From Glandiceps talaboti (taxonomy: Eukaryota; Hemichordata; Enteropneusta; Spengelidae): a stretch of 64,000 nt of DNA. This document shows, one piece after another, positions 1 to 11,532 of this stretch. Where the stretch lies: assembly GCF_964340395.1 (NCBI RefSeq), contig NC_135560.1:19828598-19892597 (forward strand). Reading direction: 5' to 3'. The notes under the pieces are model-generated. The model was not told the origin of the DNA and searched no databases. It saw only the letters and a program-made list of their open reading frames with translations. A program made the translations under genes and the position numbers. How positions within the stretch are numbered: the stretch's first letter is position 1; each line of letters opens with the position of its first letter.

Positions 1-1541
1 TGGGATAATGAGATACGAGTCAAGGCATTGCAACTGTACACATCAACTAAACTGGTATCATTTTAGAGAAAGTGTAGTTGACGTTACACTTGACTGAACT
101 CATCTAAATGGGTTTTGTCAATCGAAAGAAACATTGAAATCTACTATGTCTGCATGTCTCCGTACTTGTAAATCCCACCTATATTTCCAAAAGTACTTTA
201 ACTTTAATAACAACAAGATACAAAATGCATCAAAGTTCAAAATACGTCGATATTAAACCTACGAAGTAGCTTAGCAACGTGCATTACAATAATTTCACAA
301 ATTTCTAGATATAGTTTTTGCTTGTGTGTGTGATAGCGTTGTTGCACATTGTAATTAAATGTAATCATTCAAGTGACATTTGCAGCGAATTTTCTTTACA
401 TAGATAAGTTGAAATTGTAAGCTATTCATAGCTGCTATTCATAATGCAATTTTCGAGTATAACAACCTAATTTGGTACATCATTAGGTCTATACAAGAAT
501 CTGTTTCAACCTATACACATAATTGATCCATATTGCCATGTACTTAAATGTGTAAATCTTGCTATCTAGTAACTAAATACACACCTTCCTGCGATATCAA
601 ATCACAAATACACCAAGGTAGCCGTATAACGTACTCAATATCTTATGGAGAATAATTCAGAAATTAAGATACACTCAGAAAACACGCAAATGTTTCAATC
701 TGTTGTCAGTCCAAGTGATGTTTTTGTTTTATAGATGTTCACTGAAATCTAACTTAAATCATTCTTATCTATGAGTGGAGCTATTTCACAGAGAGATGAT
801 AATATATTGATTTCATCAATTCTTTCCCTTAAACATGTGGATGTTGACTCTTTTAAGTGGCCTTAACTTCATTTTTGAATAAGTAATTATAATCCTATTT
901 ATTACCCACCACAAAGGCTAGGTAACACATTTTAGAATCTGGACAAGATAAAGGAACACTGAGATATGTGCAGGGTTTAATATAAATCATCAAAAATCAT
1001 CAACATCTCAAAGACAGTATCTTTACAGAAACTGTTTGCATCATATACTACCATTTAGTTTGTAGCCATGTAACATTCTTGAAAAGAATCACGTGATCAA
1101 GTATATAATAGTAACAGAAACGCATGTTGGTTGTCTTGAATGTCATTATATAGATCGGATTATACACCGTTTTAATACCAACATTGCAATTCAATGCAAT
1201 TACTTCATCGACCAGGGATCAAATATCAGAATTTCTTATAAGACTTTTAACTAAATTAAATGCCAGCAGTCAGCCGCACGACTAGTTGAATCAAATGACA
1301 AAATTAATCATAAAGTATTCAATCAGTCATTTCAAAAAGCATTCAATATCTATAAAAATTAAAAATACTGCGTTGCATTATTGATTAAGACAGGTAACAT
1401 TTCAGTAATAAAGGTGAAAGCAATATTGTATGATCTAGTGGGCGTTCTGCTTTTGGACTCGACAAAAATCTATGGTCGAATGTATATGTATATATTAAGT
1501 GTGTGTATTAAACACAAATGAAATGTGGGCGATCTGCTCAA
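1..1541. other. AT-rich stretch, no gene seen
   Basis: No long open frame, recognisable exon or RNA gene is visible on either strand. The missing 5' exons of the channel gene at 9.8-24.4 kb could lie here or further upstream, but I found no segment encoding the expected N-terminal receptor motif. Confidence 0.5.
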
Positions 1542-1704
1542 CAAAACTCAAGTGCATTTGGTCGTAGCTTTCGCCCTGTTAGCGGAATATCATTGGATGT
1601 GAAAACTCAAGAACATTTGGTCATAGCTTTCGCTCTGTTAGCGGAGTATCATTGGATGTGAAAACCCAAGTACATTTGGTCATAGCTTTCGCCCTGTTAG
1701 GGTA
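1542..1704. repeat. 59-bp tandem repeat, ~2.7 copies
   Basis: A 59-bp unit containing CATTTGGTC and TTTCGCCCTGTTAGCGG starts near 1546, 1605 and 1664. The copies differ by a few substitutions, so this is a young, short minisatellite. No coding potential is apparent. Confidence 0.85.
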
Positions 1705-1782
1705 GTATTATCGAAACTTCAAACTACTGATACTCTCGCTCACTAAGTGATTGTCCTAATGCTTGATGTTTGATTGTTGATA

Positions 1783-1783
1783 A

Positions 1784-1871
<88 letters not shown>
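1783..1871. repeat. (TTGA)n microsatellite
   Basis: About 22 TTGA repeats. The same tetranucleotide at 11.49 kb directly follows a retroposon-like 3' tail, so this tract may likewise mark the end of an old retroposon. Confidence 0.9.
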
Positions 1872-1872
<1 letters not shown>

Positions 1873-1929
1873 CATGATGCAGATTCGATTGCTTTGACTT
1901 ATTAGGTTTCACAATTGATTGATTGATCC

Positions 1930-4267
1930 ATGATTAAATGTTAGGAAAAGACCGATCGATTGATTGTTTTCATTATTCATTAGAAGCTCACATTAAGATA
2001 TAAACAGCGCTGTGTATTATGATTTATAAAGAAACTACCTGACGAGAAAATCTGTAATGAAATCAAAGTAAGTTGAGTAATGCAATAAGTCCGGATCAAA
2101 ATGACACATTTAATTAGTTTTGTTTTTGGTTTCGGCTAAAAACATGACAAATTGGCAGAAATGACAATCGGATATTACCGATTGACAAGACATGTACTAT
2201 TCCTGCGGCGCTTAAGTACTATAGTTTGTGTCTAATTGTAAATGACGTTATCAGAGTGAAGGTGAGATTCCCATCCATGCACGCGATGTGTATAGATGGC
2301 TGCATCAGATGATGAATCGAACTCAATACTATGTGTACATGCTATATGGTAATTGTAGTCCCCGGATATTTATTTAGTATTTCCAGTATGTTGTTCATAA
2401 TTCTTATCTCTTTATGTTCTAAAAAGTTTTGTTTACAAAATTTACATTTGTTTTGAATTTTGTAAAGACAGATGCTGCCTAGGTGGTCTAGACATATTTT
2501 TGTACATTGCATGGTACGCTGTGAATAGATATAGTTTTTATGTGAATTTCTTGTTTGCGCTTCTGTACTTCAACTAGTATCCATGCGTCAAGATATAACA
2601 ATGTGAATATACATATACGTTAGCTTAACGAGAAGTGTCATAATTATACGTCCACCTTTGATCAAAGAATATGATTATCATGGACCGAGAGCGCGATGGT
2701 ATCAGTTCTGATGTTGTAACGCTTTTTTGTTAAGGTTAATGTATGAGGTTACAAAAAGAATACAAAACAAAACACACCTCACTGCATAACAGCGAGATGA
2801 AAGTGGAAATAAGACATGTTCTCAAAGCACTGAAATTAAATTAAACGATTCAGCATGTAATGATTTTGGAAAATAGTTTATTAAAAATACAAAATAATGA
2901 CCAAACTGCATGTAATACGTTGTGTTTAATGACCAGTGACGTCATGAGAGTTTCAATAATAGTTACTATCATAATGTTAACGAGAAATTCAGACACGCTG
3001 GATGATCATTAACTCGGAATGGCACCGGTAGAAACAAGAAATATCTTACATACAATTTTGTTGGACGATACAAGTAACCTTGAGCTTTTCCTCAAGAAAC
3101 CTATAAGATAGGTACATTTCGACAAATTTAGCATGAAGGATAATCGGGTTGTTTCTCTATTGGTATTTTGTAAGCTACTCGGCAATTACGATCGTCTATA
3201 AAGTTGTACTCCCAAAAGTCAAGGGAGATCAATAGAACCATATACACTATTGAATTACCCTAATAGACAACGAGCACACATTTTAATTTTTTAATCCGAC
3301 TGGTTGGGTGGATAGGTTTCAAAGATTTACGATTTGCATATTTGAATATATAGAAGAAACGTATAGTTCACTCAAGAATTATCGTCGTTTGTTTGTATAT
3401 GCAAGCAATTTTATATTTCTTTTGCGAGCATACTTATTCGCTTTATTAAAACGAACTCTGGAAAAAACTTCCAAATGATCAATGACTCTAAAAAAAAAAA
3501 TAATAGCAAAAAACATCAGGAGCTTATCGTTTGTGAAAGATAAATTATTCAACGTGGAATATCCAGACAATCTTTTATGTAATGATTTTTACATCCTCTA
3601 CTGGGTAATTTGTAAGCCGGTAGTGAAAGTACAGTGAATGCATATATGTGATCATTACCAGTCAACTATGAAGGGCTAGCCGTAAGTTTAAAAATTCACT
3701 TTCATGTCTTTGGGCATGCAGTTGGTAGATGCAATGTTTTAGTCGAATGTTGTAAAACATTACGTTCGATCAAGGATGAAATTTACAACATTCATTTAAA
3801 GTACATGACCAAGTACCGCTGGTATAGTTCAATTATAAAACTGAGTGAACACTGCTAATGATTGATTCGGTTTTGGATTGATTCCATTCAAATCAAATAC
3901 TCGTATCTTGGGTGATATAAATGATGGAATATATACAACCCCTGCTTCAAGAGATAAAATCATCCCGAGATTAATGATGTACTAGTGTTACGTGAGATGG
4001 GTGTATCCTTTAAATGAGGTGACGCAGGGTATATTAATGCCTTATTTCAATTCCGAGTCTACAACTTTCAAATTGACATTTTGTTTTGCAAATGTTGCTT
4101 GGCGAACAACGGACACTTTGTTGTCATATGGTCACAATAATGTCTTTGGAACATTCATTTAAAAAGCTTCTCAATATGTGAGCTTTAGGCGTGTCATTTG
4201 CAATAGCTACATTGACCATGAATCGTTTATGTCCGATAATATGCATATTAATGTATCATTTTTGGTG

Positions 4268-4270
<3 letters not shown>
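1930..4270. other. AT-rich stretch, no gene seen
   Basis: Nothing coding could be supported on either strand. A block at 1990-2030 (AAACAGCGCTGTG followed by ATTTATAAA) vaguely resembles a LINE/SINE 3' tail, but is too short to call. Confidence 0.45.
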
Positions 4271-4271
<1 letters not shown>

Positions 4272-4323
<52 letters not shown>

Positions 4324-4348
4324 TATCGTCGTCGTCCGTCGTCGTCAA

Positions 4349-4393
<45 letters not shown>
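4272..4393. repeat. Interrupted (ATC)n microsatellite
   Basis: Two (ATC)n runs flank a short GTCGTC-rich interruption. All three frames stay open through it, giving spurious poly-Ile, poly-Ser and poly-His frames. Confidence 0.9.
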
Positions 4394-4394
<1 letters not shown>

Positions 4395-4429
4395 TCTTCA
4401 TACCTTTGATTGACTTCTTGTAGAGATAA

Positions 4430-5990
4430 TTAACGTGTTAATCATCGTAAAGTTCTTTAAAACTTTATTCCGTTCTTTTTCCTCGGTCTTTTCAAATAGT
4501 TTGCAAAATATTTAATATCAACTCTTTTATCAGTTGTCTCATATTGATAATATTCATTTTATATTTTCCATTTCCGAAGGAATTTATTGACGCCAAAAGC
4601 TTATTATATCCCTAACCATGAGTATTATACCTTCGACATTCTTGATTGGCAGGCTGTTGGCTGAATGTTTTAATTAGTCGTCTGCTGGTTTTCATAGTTA
4701 ATATAGAAAACAGGAAGTTTGAAACTTCCCTTTTTATCGTGCAATTTAAATTACAGGGTATCTTTTAAATGCATTTTACAGCAACAATATGCAATGTATA
4801 ACTTTAATTGCAAACATAATTACAACTTTGGAAATCGTGAGGTGCATATTAAATGTTATGGCATATACCATTATAGTTGGTTCGAATGCTGATAGAACGG
4901 ATATTATGTCTTCAACTTGAATTGTAGGATGGTTCATGAAATGTAAGTATACAATAAGTCAATCAGGTGGACTACTCTCAAGGAGTCGTGCAACACGAAA
5001 ATTGAGTAATAAGTTAATTTTAGAATTCTTTATATAACCTACTCTCGATTACAATATGTTTGTCATCGCAAAAGAGAAAAAGTCTTCTCTTTCGTGAACC
5101 AAACGCTGTTCTCTCGTAAACCAGAAAACCTTCACCCCCCCCCCCCATCAATTAATGACGATACACAGCTAATGCGTTTATCACGACCGAGACATAGAAG
5201 ATATAGGATGACATTTCCTAACTTGACATGTTGAGTAGAGGCAAGAAAACTGATTATTTATAGACAAAGAATACCGTTGTTGGTGTTCATTTTAAGGACT
5301 AAGATATCCCTTTGCTTTGCAAAAGTACACTTTATATTAACAATACCTGCATTCCTAGTACATGTAATTAAGGTACAATAATCTGACAAAGACCAGGCAT
5401 CGAGTCTCCAACAGCACTACCAGATATGGTTATTCTCAAAAGCCAATTAATAATTAGTACCTTGAAGAGCAGAACAAACAGAAAATGGAATTTTCATATT
5501 GCGAGGAATAATCCCAAATGGAATCGATTAATGTAATGGCCAAAGGCTATGAGTGAGGAGATGCATTAAATTTTGTATTAGAGATTTGACAAAGAGATCA
5601 CGATGCTATTATTCTCAAAAATGATATATGTATCTTACTTGATAAACGGGTCTGATGAGACAGCCAGCCCTACTGGTTCGCTATAATTTACACCTTGGTA
5701 CGTTTTATAGTTTAATGGACAACAAAACATGTCGTTAGATCGTATATCTTCCAACTTGTGCAATGTATCTTTACCCGCAAGTGAAAATATATTTAAAGTA
5801 CAATGCAACCGATTGTCAATTTTTGATACAGTCATCATTAAGCAGGTAGATGCGATGACTAAACACAACGTATACAAAGAAGTTGTTCTATTTCTATTAA
5901 GTCATTATAATCAATGTCCAAAAAGGTTGGCTTAGATGGAATGATTCATGTAAGATCGTGCCTGACTTTACATATCCAAAGGAATCTTGG
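4430..5990. other. AT-rich stretch, no gene seen
   Basis: No exon or RNA gene recognised. A run of about 12 C at ~5137 is the only marked composition feature. Confidence 0.45.
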
Positions 5991-5996
5991 GACGTG

Positions 5997-6399
5997 TTAA
6001 TTTCTATAAAATAATGTGTTGATATCTACGAAATAACGTGTTAATTAGTACAAAATACTGCGTTAATTTCTACAAAATAATGTGTTGATATCTACAAAAT
6101 AACGTGTTAATATCTACAAAATAATGTGTTGATATCTACAAAATAATGTGTTTATTTGTACAAAATAATGTGTTGATATCTACAAAATAACGGGTTAATT
6201 TCTATAGAATAACGTTAATTTCTATAACATAATGTGTTGATATCTACAAAATAATGTGTTAATTTGTACAAAAAAAATGTGTTGATATCTACGAAATAAT
6301 GTGTTAGTTTCTACAAAATAATGTGTTGATATCTACAAAATAACGTGTTAATTGCTACAAAATAATCTGTTGATTTCTACAAACTAACATGTTGATTTC
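5997..6399. repeat. 22-bp minisatellite, ~18 copies
   Basis: Tandem units of about 22 bp with the core CTACAAAATAATGTGTTGAT, alternating between GTTGATATC and GTTAATTTC variants. The array ends exactly where the foldback element at 6404 begins, so that element probably inserted into its edge. Confidence 0.9.
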
Positions 6400-6403
6400 T
6401 ATA

Positions 6404-6551
6404 AGTATATGTTATTTGCCAAATACCGTTCCATATCTTGCTGCGAGAGGTAATTTTTTCTGGTATAACGGAGAGCCGGAGGCGAGCCGTTATACCAGAA
6501 AAATTACCTCGAGCAGCAAGATGTGGAACAGTATTTGGCAAATAACATACT
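6404..6551. mobile_element. Foldback/MITE-like palindrome, ~148 bp
   Basis: Two ~70-bp arms form a near-perfect inverted repeat around a short GC-rich loop (GAGAGCCGGAGGCGAG). The outer ends read AGTAT...ATACT and are flanked on both sides by TATA (6400-6403 and 6552-6555), fitting a TA or TATA target duplication. It carries no coding sequence. Superfamily is unproven; a Tc1/mariner-like or PIF-like non-autonomous element would fit a TA-type target. Confidence 0.75.
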
Positions 6552-7285
6552 TATACGTCACCTGCGACTATGAATTCATTTTTGAATGTCTAAAAATGCT
6601 GTTTCATGTTAAAATAAAATCACTTTCGCGTTATACTGTTGAGCGTAGTATCATGCACCTCTCTGATAACTGCAATGCGGTTGTTTACATGTCAGCCTTA
6701 ACTTTATCGTCCAATCAGAGTGCGCGTTTGCTCAGTAGTATGGCGTAATGTTTACTATTTGCATATCACTCAGCGATATATTGAAACTTATAACCATCAG
6801 CTGAAAAATGAGTGCGTCTTTGTTTTGCGTACTGTATTCCATTAAATGTACATAAATGTTCGTGATATGTTTTGTTGTTCTAGTTAAGCAAAAATTACAC
6901 CCTCTGTGGTGGTAATTTTCATATCCTTCATAAATTTAGGAATTCATGTTTACGATCGCGTGACGACCGTGCGTTCGCCGTCACTGGACTTCACGGTTGT
7001 GTGTGGAATTTTTGACTATTTCCCTGTGACATGAAAAGTACAGTTCAAAGACTTGTTACAATGTATACAACGGTGATATTTTGTTCGATTGACAACAAAT
7101 TTGGCATTGGAAATGCTGGTTATAGCTCGATCTCTAGTTGTCTGCTAGATTTGTTTACAAGGGGACGTGCAGTGATCACGTGATACAACAAGCAAAAATA
7201 CGGCTGTTGGTGAAAAATACGCCTGTGTATCTGCAGGGCTCTCGACCAATCAGAATGCGAGATTGGTGACAGGTGACGTATAAAC
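6552..7285. mobile_element. Possible non-autonomous DNA element, ~730 bp
   Basis: TATACGTCACCTG at 6552-6564 recurs inverted at 7270-7282. The interior carries two CCAATCAGA-GCG boxes (near 6711 and 7246) and is richer in CpG than its surroundings. The terminal repeat is short, so the call is tentative. Confidence 0.3.
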
Positions 7286-7289
7286 TATA

Positions 7290-9583
7290 GTATCCAACTG
7301 ATAGAGAATGTCCAAGTGAAACCATACAATTACAATCTTTATGCATGACTGTAATGAATGGAATTTCTAATGGAATGGTCATACAGAAGGTAATTGCGCT
7401 TATCTAAATCATGATTATATGCAGAATTTGTTGTAATCGAAATAACAAAATTTCTCATTAATACAAGTAAATATTTAGAAACTTCGTCCTGTCACATTTA
7501 TTTGAGCTGTCCATTTCAAGAGAAAAACAGCTCACAACTTAAACATTTAGAATAGTGACCATTTCTGTACATGTGTACCAATCTAATGTCCGACAGTCAT
7601 TTCAACTTGCCAAGGTATTTATGTTTACAACTATGTAGACAACAGTCATGTTTTCGGAATACATCAAAACCAGCCATTTAAACAATTAATGATTCTGGAC
7701 ACGTTGATCTATAGAAACAATAAACTTGCTGTCAGTTTGAATTGAGCATCTTGTCCAAATGACATACCAGTGTCTATCTCTGATGCTTAGTGTAATTGAC
7801 CTTTCCAACTTGTAACTTATAGAAACTTGCACAAACCTTGTACAATTATTAGAATTGAATATCATAGCAGACTGCCATCAATATTTGAAAAAATGTTAAC
7901 TCAATCAGCCAACAGAGGAATTTTCTAGTGTCTGTGTTTGTGAATTAATTATGAACTTTTGTAAAATTGATAAACTACCTATGACTCTATGGTCGGCGTC
8001 ACTTGAATAAAGACGTCGAATAATAAGTCAACGCTAAATAATGTAACGTATCTTCAGGATATAGGTATAAACCGAGCAATTTATTTTTATGAAAATGCAG
8101 TCTTCCTTGCTTACTATTTACTAGTATATTACCTACAGCTTATGGTGTGAGGGAGGGGAGAAGGAGGAACATTTAGATATTATTGTAAGTCTAAGAAATC
8201 AATGGTTGATGCTTAAAACGTTGTTTGCCCACACTAATCTTATTAGGATTCAAGATTATAATCACAATGACAACCAGATCGCCTTTCAATCCAATCCCAA
8301 TTGAAATCATGGCGCTCCAAACGTTAAATGTCAAATGGCAATAATCAAAGCGATTTGAATAAAAAGAAGCTATTTACATCAGTTGGATTTTCAAAAAGAA
8401 GAAGACAAAGTCTTGCATATACTAGTATTTACTGACGCCGAAAATCCTCATCTAAATAGCCGAGACAGTGGAGTGAATACACAAGAGGGTGGAAGAGACA
8501 GTTGTAATAAACTTAAGATATACCTGGCCCTTTCAATATCGATTCCAGCCATGTTAGGTTATCTTTGCATTAATGTTTTATGGTCATCGGTGTATTTGGT
8601 ATGTATGCAGGTGCACGTGATCGTTAGTGGCACAAACAGAAATTGCCAATAGCTGTTACAATAACTTTTGTCATTCTTTTTAGTTTTGACCATCAAGAAT
8701 GCAGTAACCTTGGAAATTATTCAGTAATTTTGATAACCTGACTGAATTGCATGTTTACTAGTCATTGATTGTATTCTGTACACTACTTTGATGTCAGTGT
8801 GTAACTATACAAATAAACAGTCAGAACAGTTTGCCAACACGTTGGAATTTGGCGATAATGATATGATTGATCATGAGACGATCAGACACGTTTCAACAAC
8901 TCGAACACCAACGTAAATAAATCGAAATGCGGACAGACTAATGGGTTTAAAATATACCATATGTACAGACGGTCACTCCACTACGTAACAGCGGACTAAT
9001 ACCAGCAGACACAATTTGACCAGAAGATTTTTCTACTAAGATAACAGTGTTGTGTTGCACTATTAATTCGGCCAAATTGTTGATATATGTCAATATACTC
9101 ATCCATTTGGCAATTTTGATGAAAGCTTTCTTTAGGTCCTCTTTGTCAGGGGTGGGGGGGGGGATTTCAAATATTGAAGCAAACTGTGAAACTTTTCAGA
9201 TTAGCTGTTTGAAAGGCTGGTATAGCTTATGTAAATATAATGCTAGTTTCAAACTTGAATTTGTAAATATTTATTTAAAAGACCGAGACGCATGTCTGTT
9301 ATAAGATGAACTATCTTGTCAGTGTTCGCCGTATGTTATTTCAACGGTTTGCATTTTGACGTGGCATTGTAATTGCTCTCTTGAGAACCTATACACTCTT
9401 TGTGTTTTGTTTGTTAAACCCATAAATGTCTTCGGAATGAATAAAGTAGATCTATTAACGGTTCCCAGGAGGTTTTTTTCAATTAATCTGACCACGTTAC
9501 CTGTCACTTGTAATACTCTCGTAAATCATTGTTTGACAGGACGTTTTCAGAATCACGTTATCACGACACAATCTCCACCATGG
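7290..9583. other. Upstream flank of the channel gene, no certain exon
   Basis: I looked here for the signal-peptide exon and the exon preceding 9844. A hydrophobic run after an ATG at ~8551 followed by a GTATGT donor-like site is the only weak candidate. Nothing resembles the N-terminal receptor helix and strand. Confidence 0.35.
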
Positions 9584-9632
9584 CTACCACCACCACCACC
9601 ACCACCACCACCACCACCACCACCACCACCAC
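9584..9632. repeat. (ACC)n microsatellite
   Basis: About 16 ACC repeats lying 210 bp upstream of the first recognisable channel exon. Confidence 0.9.
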
Positions 9633-9843
9633 AATATATCTACTGACGTCCCAATGGCACTAACACAATCACAACCAATACCATATATAGCAACGCCATT
9701 ATCATGTACCACCATCCAGACAGCAACGTCACAATCAATACATCCATATCATATATAAGTAGCACTGACCTTCGCAGTCACCAACAATAAAGAATACGTG
9801 TTTGCATCTGTATTATATATATATAATGTTTTACTTTCAACAG

Positions 9844-11490
9844 GTGATCCAGTCATTGTGACGGTAGATATGTTTATCAGTCGGATAGACAACATTGCAG
9901 AGGTGACGATGGTGAGTTTTAACCATTCCTATGATATACACATATCGCATCATCATATAACCCTAGTTTGTTAGCCTGTGTGCTAAGCGTGACGATAAAC
10001 CAGACTCTAGCTCCATATATCAGTCACTACAATTATGAGAATAAAGAACTCATGAAACGTATTTTAAACACAAACTTGCACAGTGTAACTAACTCAGCGT
10101 AGGTGAACATTTGAACTTATATGTCTGTGAGACGTATATTAGTTAGTACATGTAATCACAATTGTTATCCATCATGGCCAGACTAATAAGTTACAAAGAT
10201 AACCCTATATATACCGACGTTGTTACCGTAATTAATAGCATTCTTGATTGCCTGAATGTGATGCTATTTTCCTATTAAACCCTAGAGTCTTCACGCTACT
10301 CAGTGACCTCTTGATTAACGTGTGCGAATGTTATCTTCAGACTTCAGTGCGTGATGTGATAATCATTAATTATCGACAAGGGTTTTGAGATTATTGTAGA
10401 GTACCTGGATATCTATGTCGTAAAATATTCGCCTTTCACGAGGTAGAAGACTTTTTCCGCGTTGAGCCAAATCACCAACATTAAGACTGTACTATATTCT
10501 ATCGTAAAATTGTCACTTTTTCACGCGATGGATTGCTTTCCCGCCAGCATCATATTACTATCCGATCATGAACGGCGACAATAAAGACAACTCTGGAATG
10601 ACAAGTATCCCGGATATTGATGTTCAAATTAACGGTACAACTGAATCCCATATACCTCACATAACCAACACAATTGTTTGAGCATATACATAGATATGCA
10701 AGAAATAGGGAACTTGCAATCCAGACTGAGCATGCTCAGATGCAAAGGACTATAGGATTATCTGAGGTTATCGTATTACCTAATCTGGAGCTACCGATAA
10801 AATAAACCTCCCAAAATGGTCAGGGTGACTATGAATTGATCATCTGTTGTTATATATAACAATATTGTTCATAATGTTAATTGATTAGCATTTATTACCA
10901 CATTTCCCATGATGCAACATTCAACATGGCGGGTTTGCAAGTACCCTATTCATATCACTTTTTACGTTAACGTAATTTCATTGTTTGGGGAAACTAATAT
11001 GTTTTGGAAATCAAACAAACAAAGACTTCGATTTAAAAAAATGAGAATTATATTCACAACCATGTCAACTTGGTTAATTTACACATCGGAAGACTGTGCT
11101 AGCTAGTATTAAAATCCCGCCCAAAGGATAGCATGTAAATCGAATTACAAGAAAGGCATACAAAATTATACTCACTCAATCTTGGATTACAATCAAGGAT
11201 AGATGTTTACATTTATCATTTGATTCGAACTCCATTAACCTGTGTCAATCAGTCATAAGCCACGATATCAGATATGTTTAGTCTTACAACCTTTTCTCAC
11301 GTGGCCAAATAAGGATAAATAGTTCGGTGGTAGATGTCATTAATCAAACACCAGAAATTGTCCTTTGTAAAACTATAGAATATGTAAATATGATTATGTA
11401 AGAAACCCATTGGTTTGCTCAACTAGGCCCAATATAAAACTGTACAGCGCCTCTGAGCTTTACTTCGTATTGGATACAGGCGATCTATAA

Positions 11491-11532
<42 letters not shown>

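Noticed and set aside
8383-8652. 89-codon frame with a hydrophobic stretch, considered as the channel signal-peptide exon
   Set aside because: The hydrophobic part is only weakly signal-like and no following exon with the N-terminal receptor motif was found.
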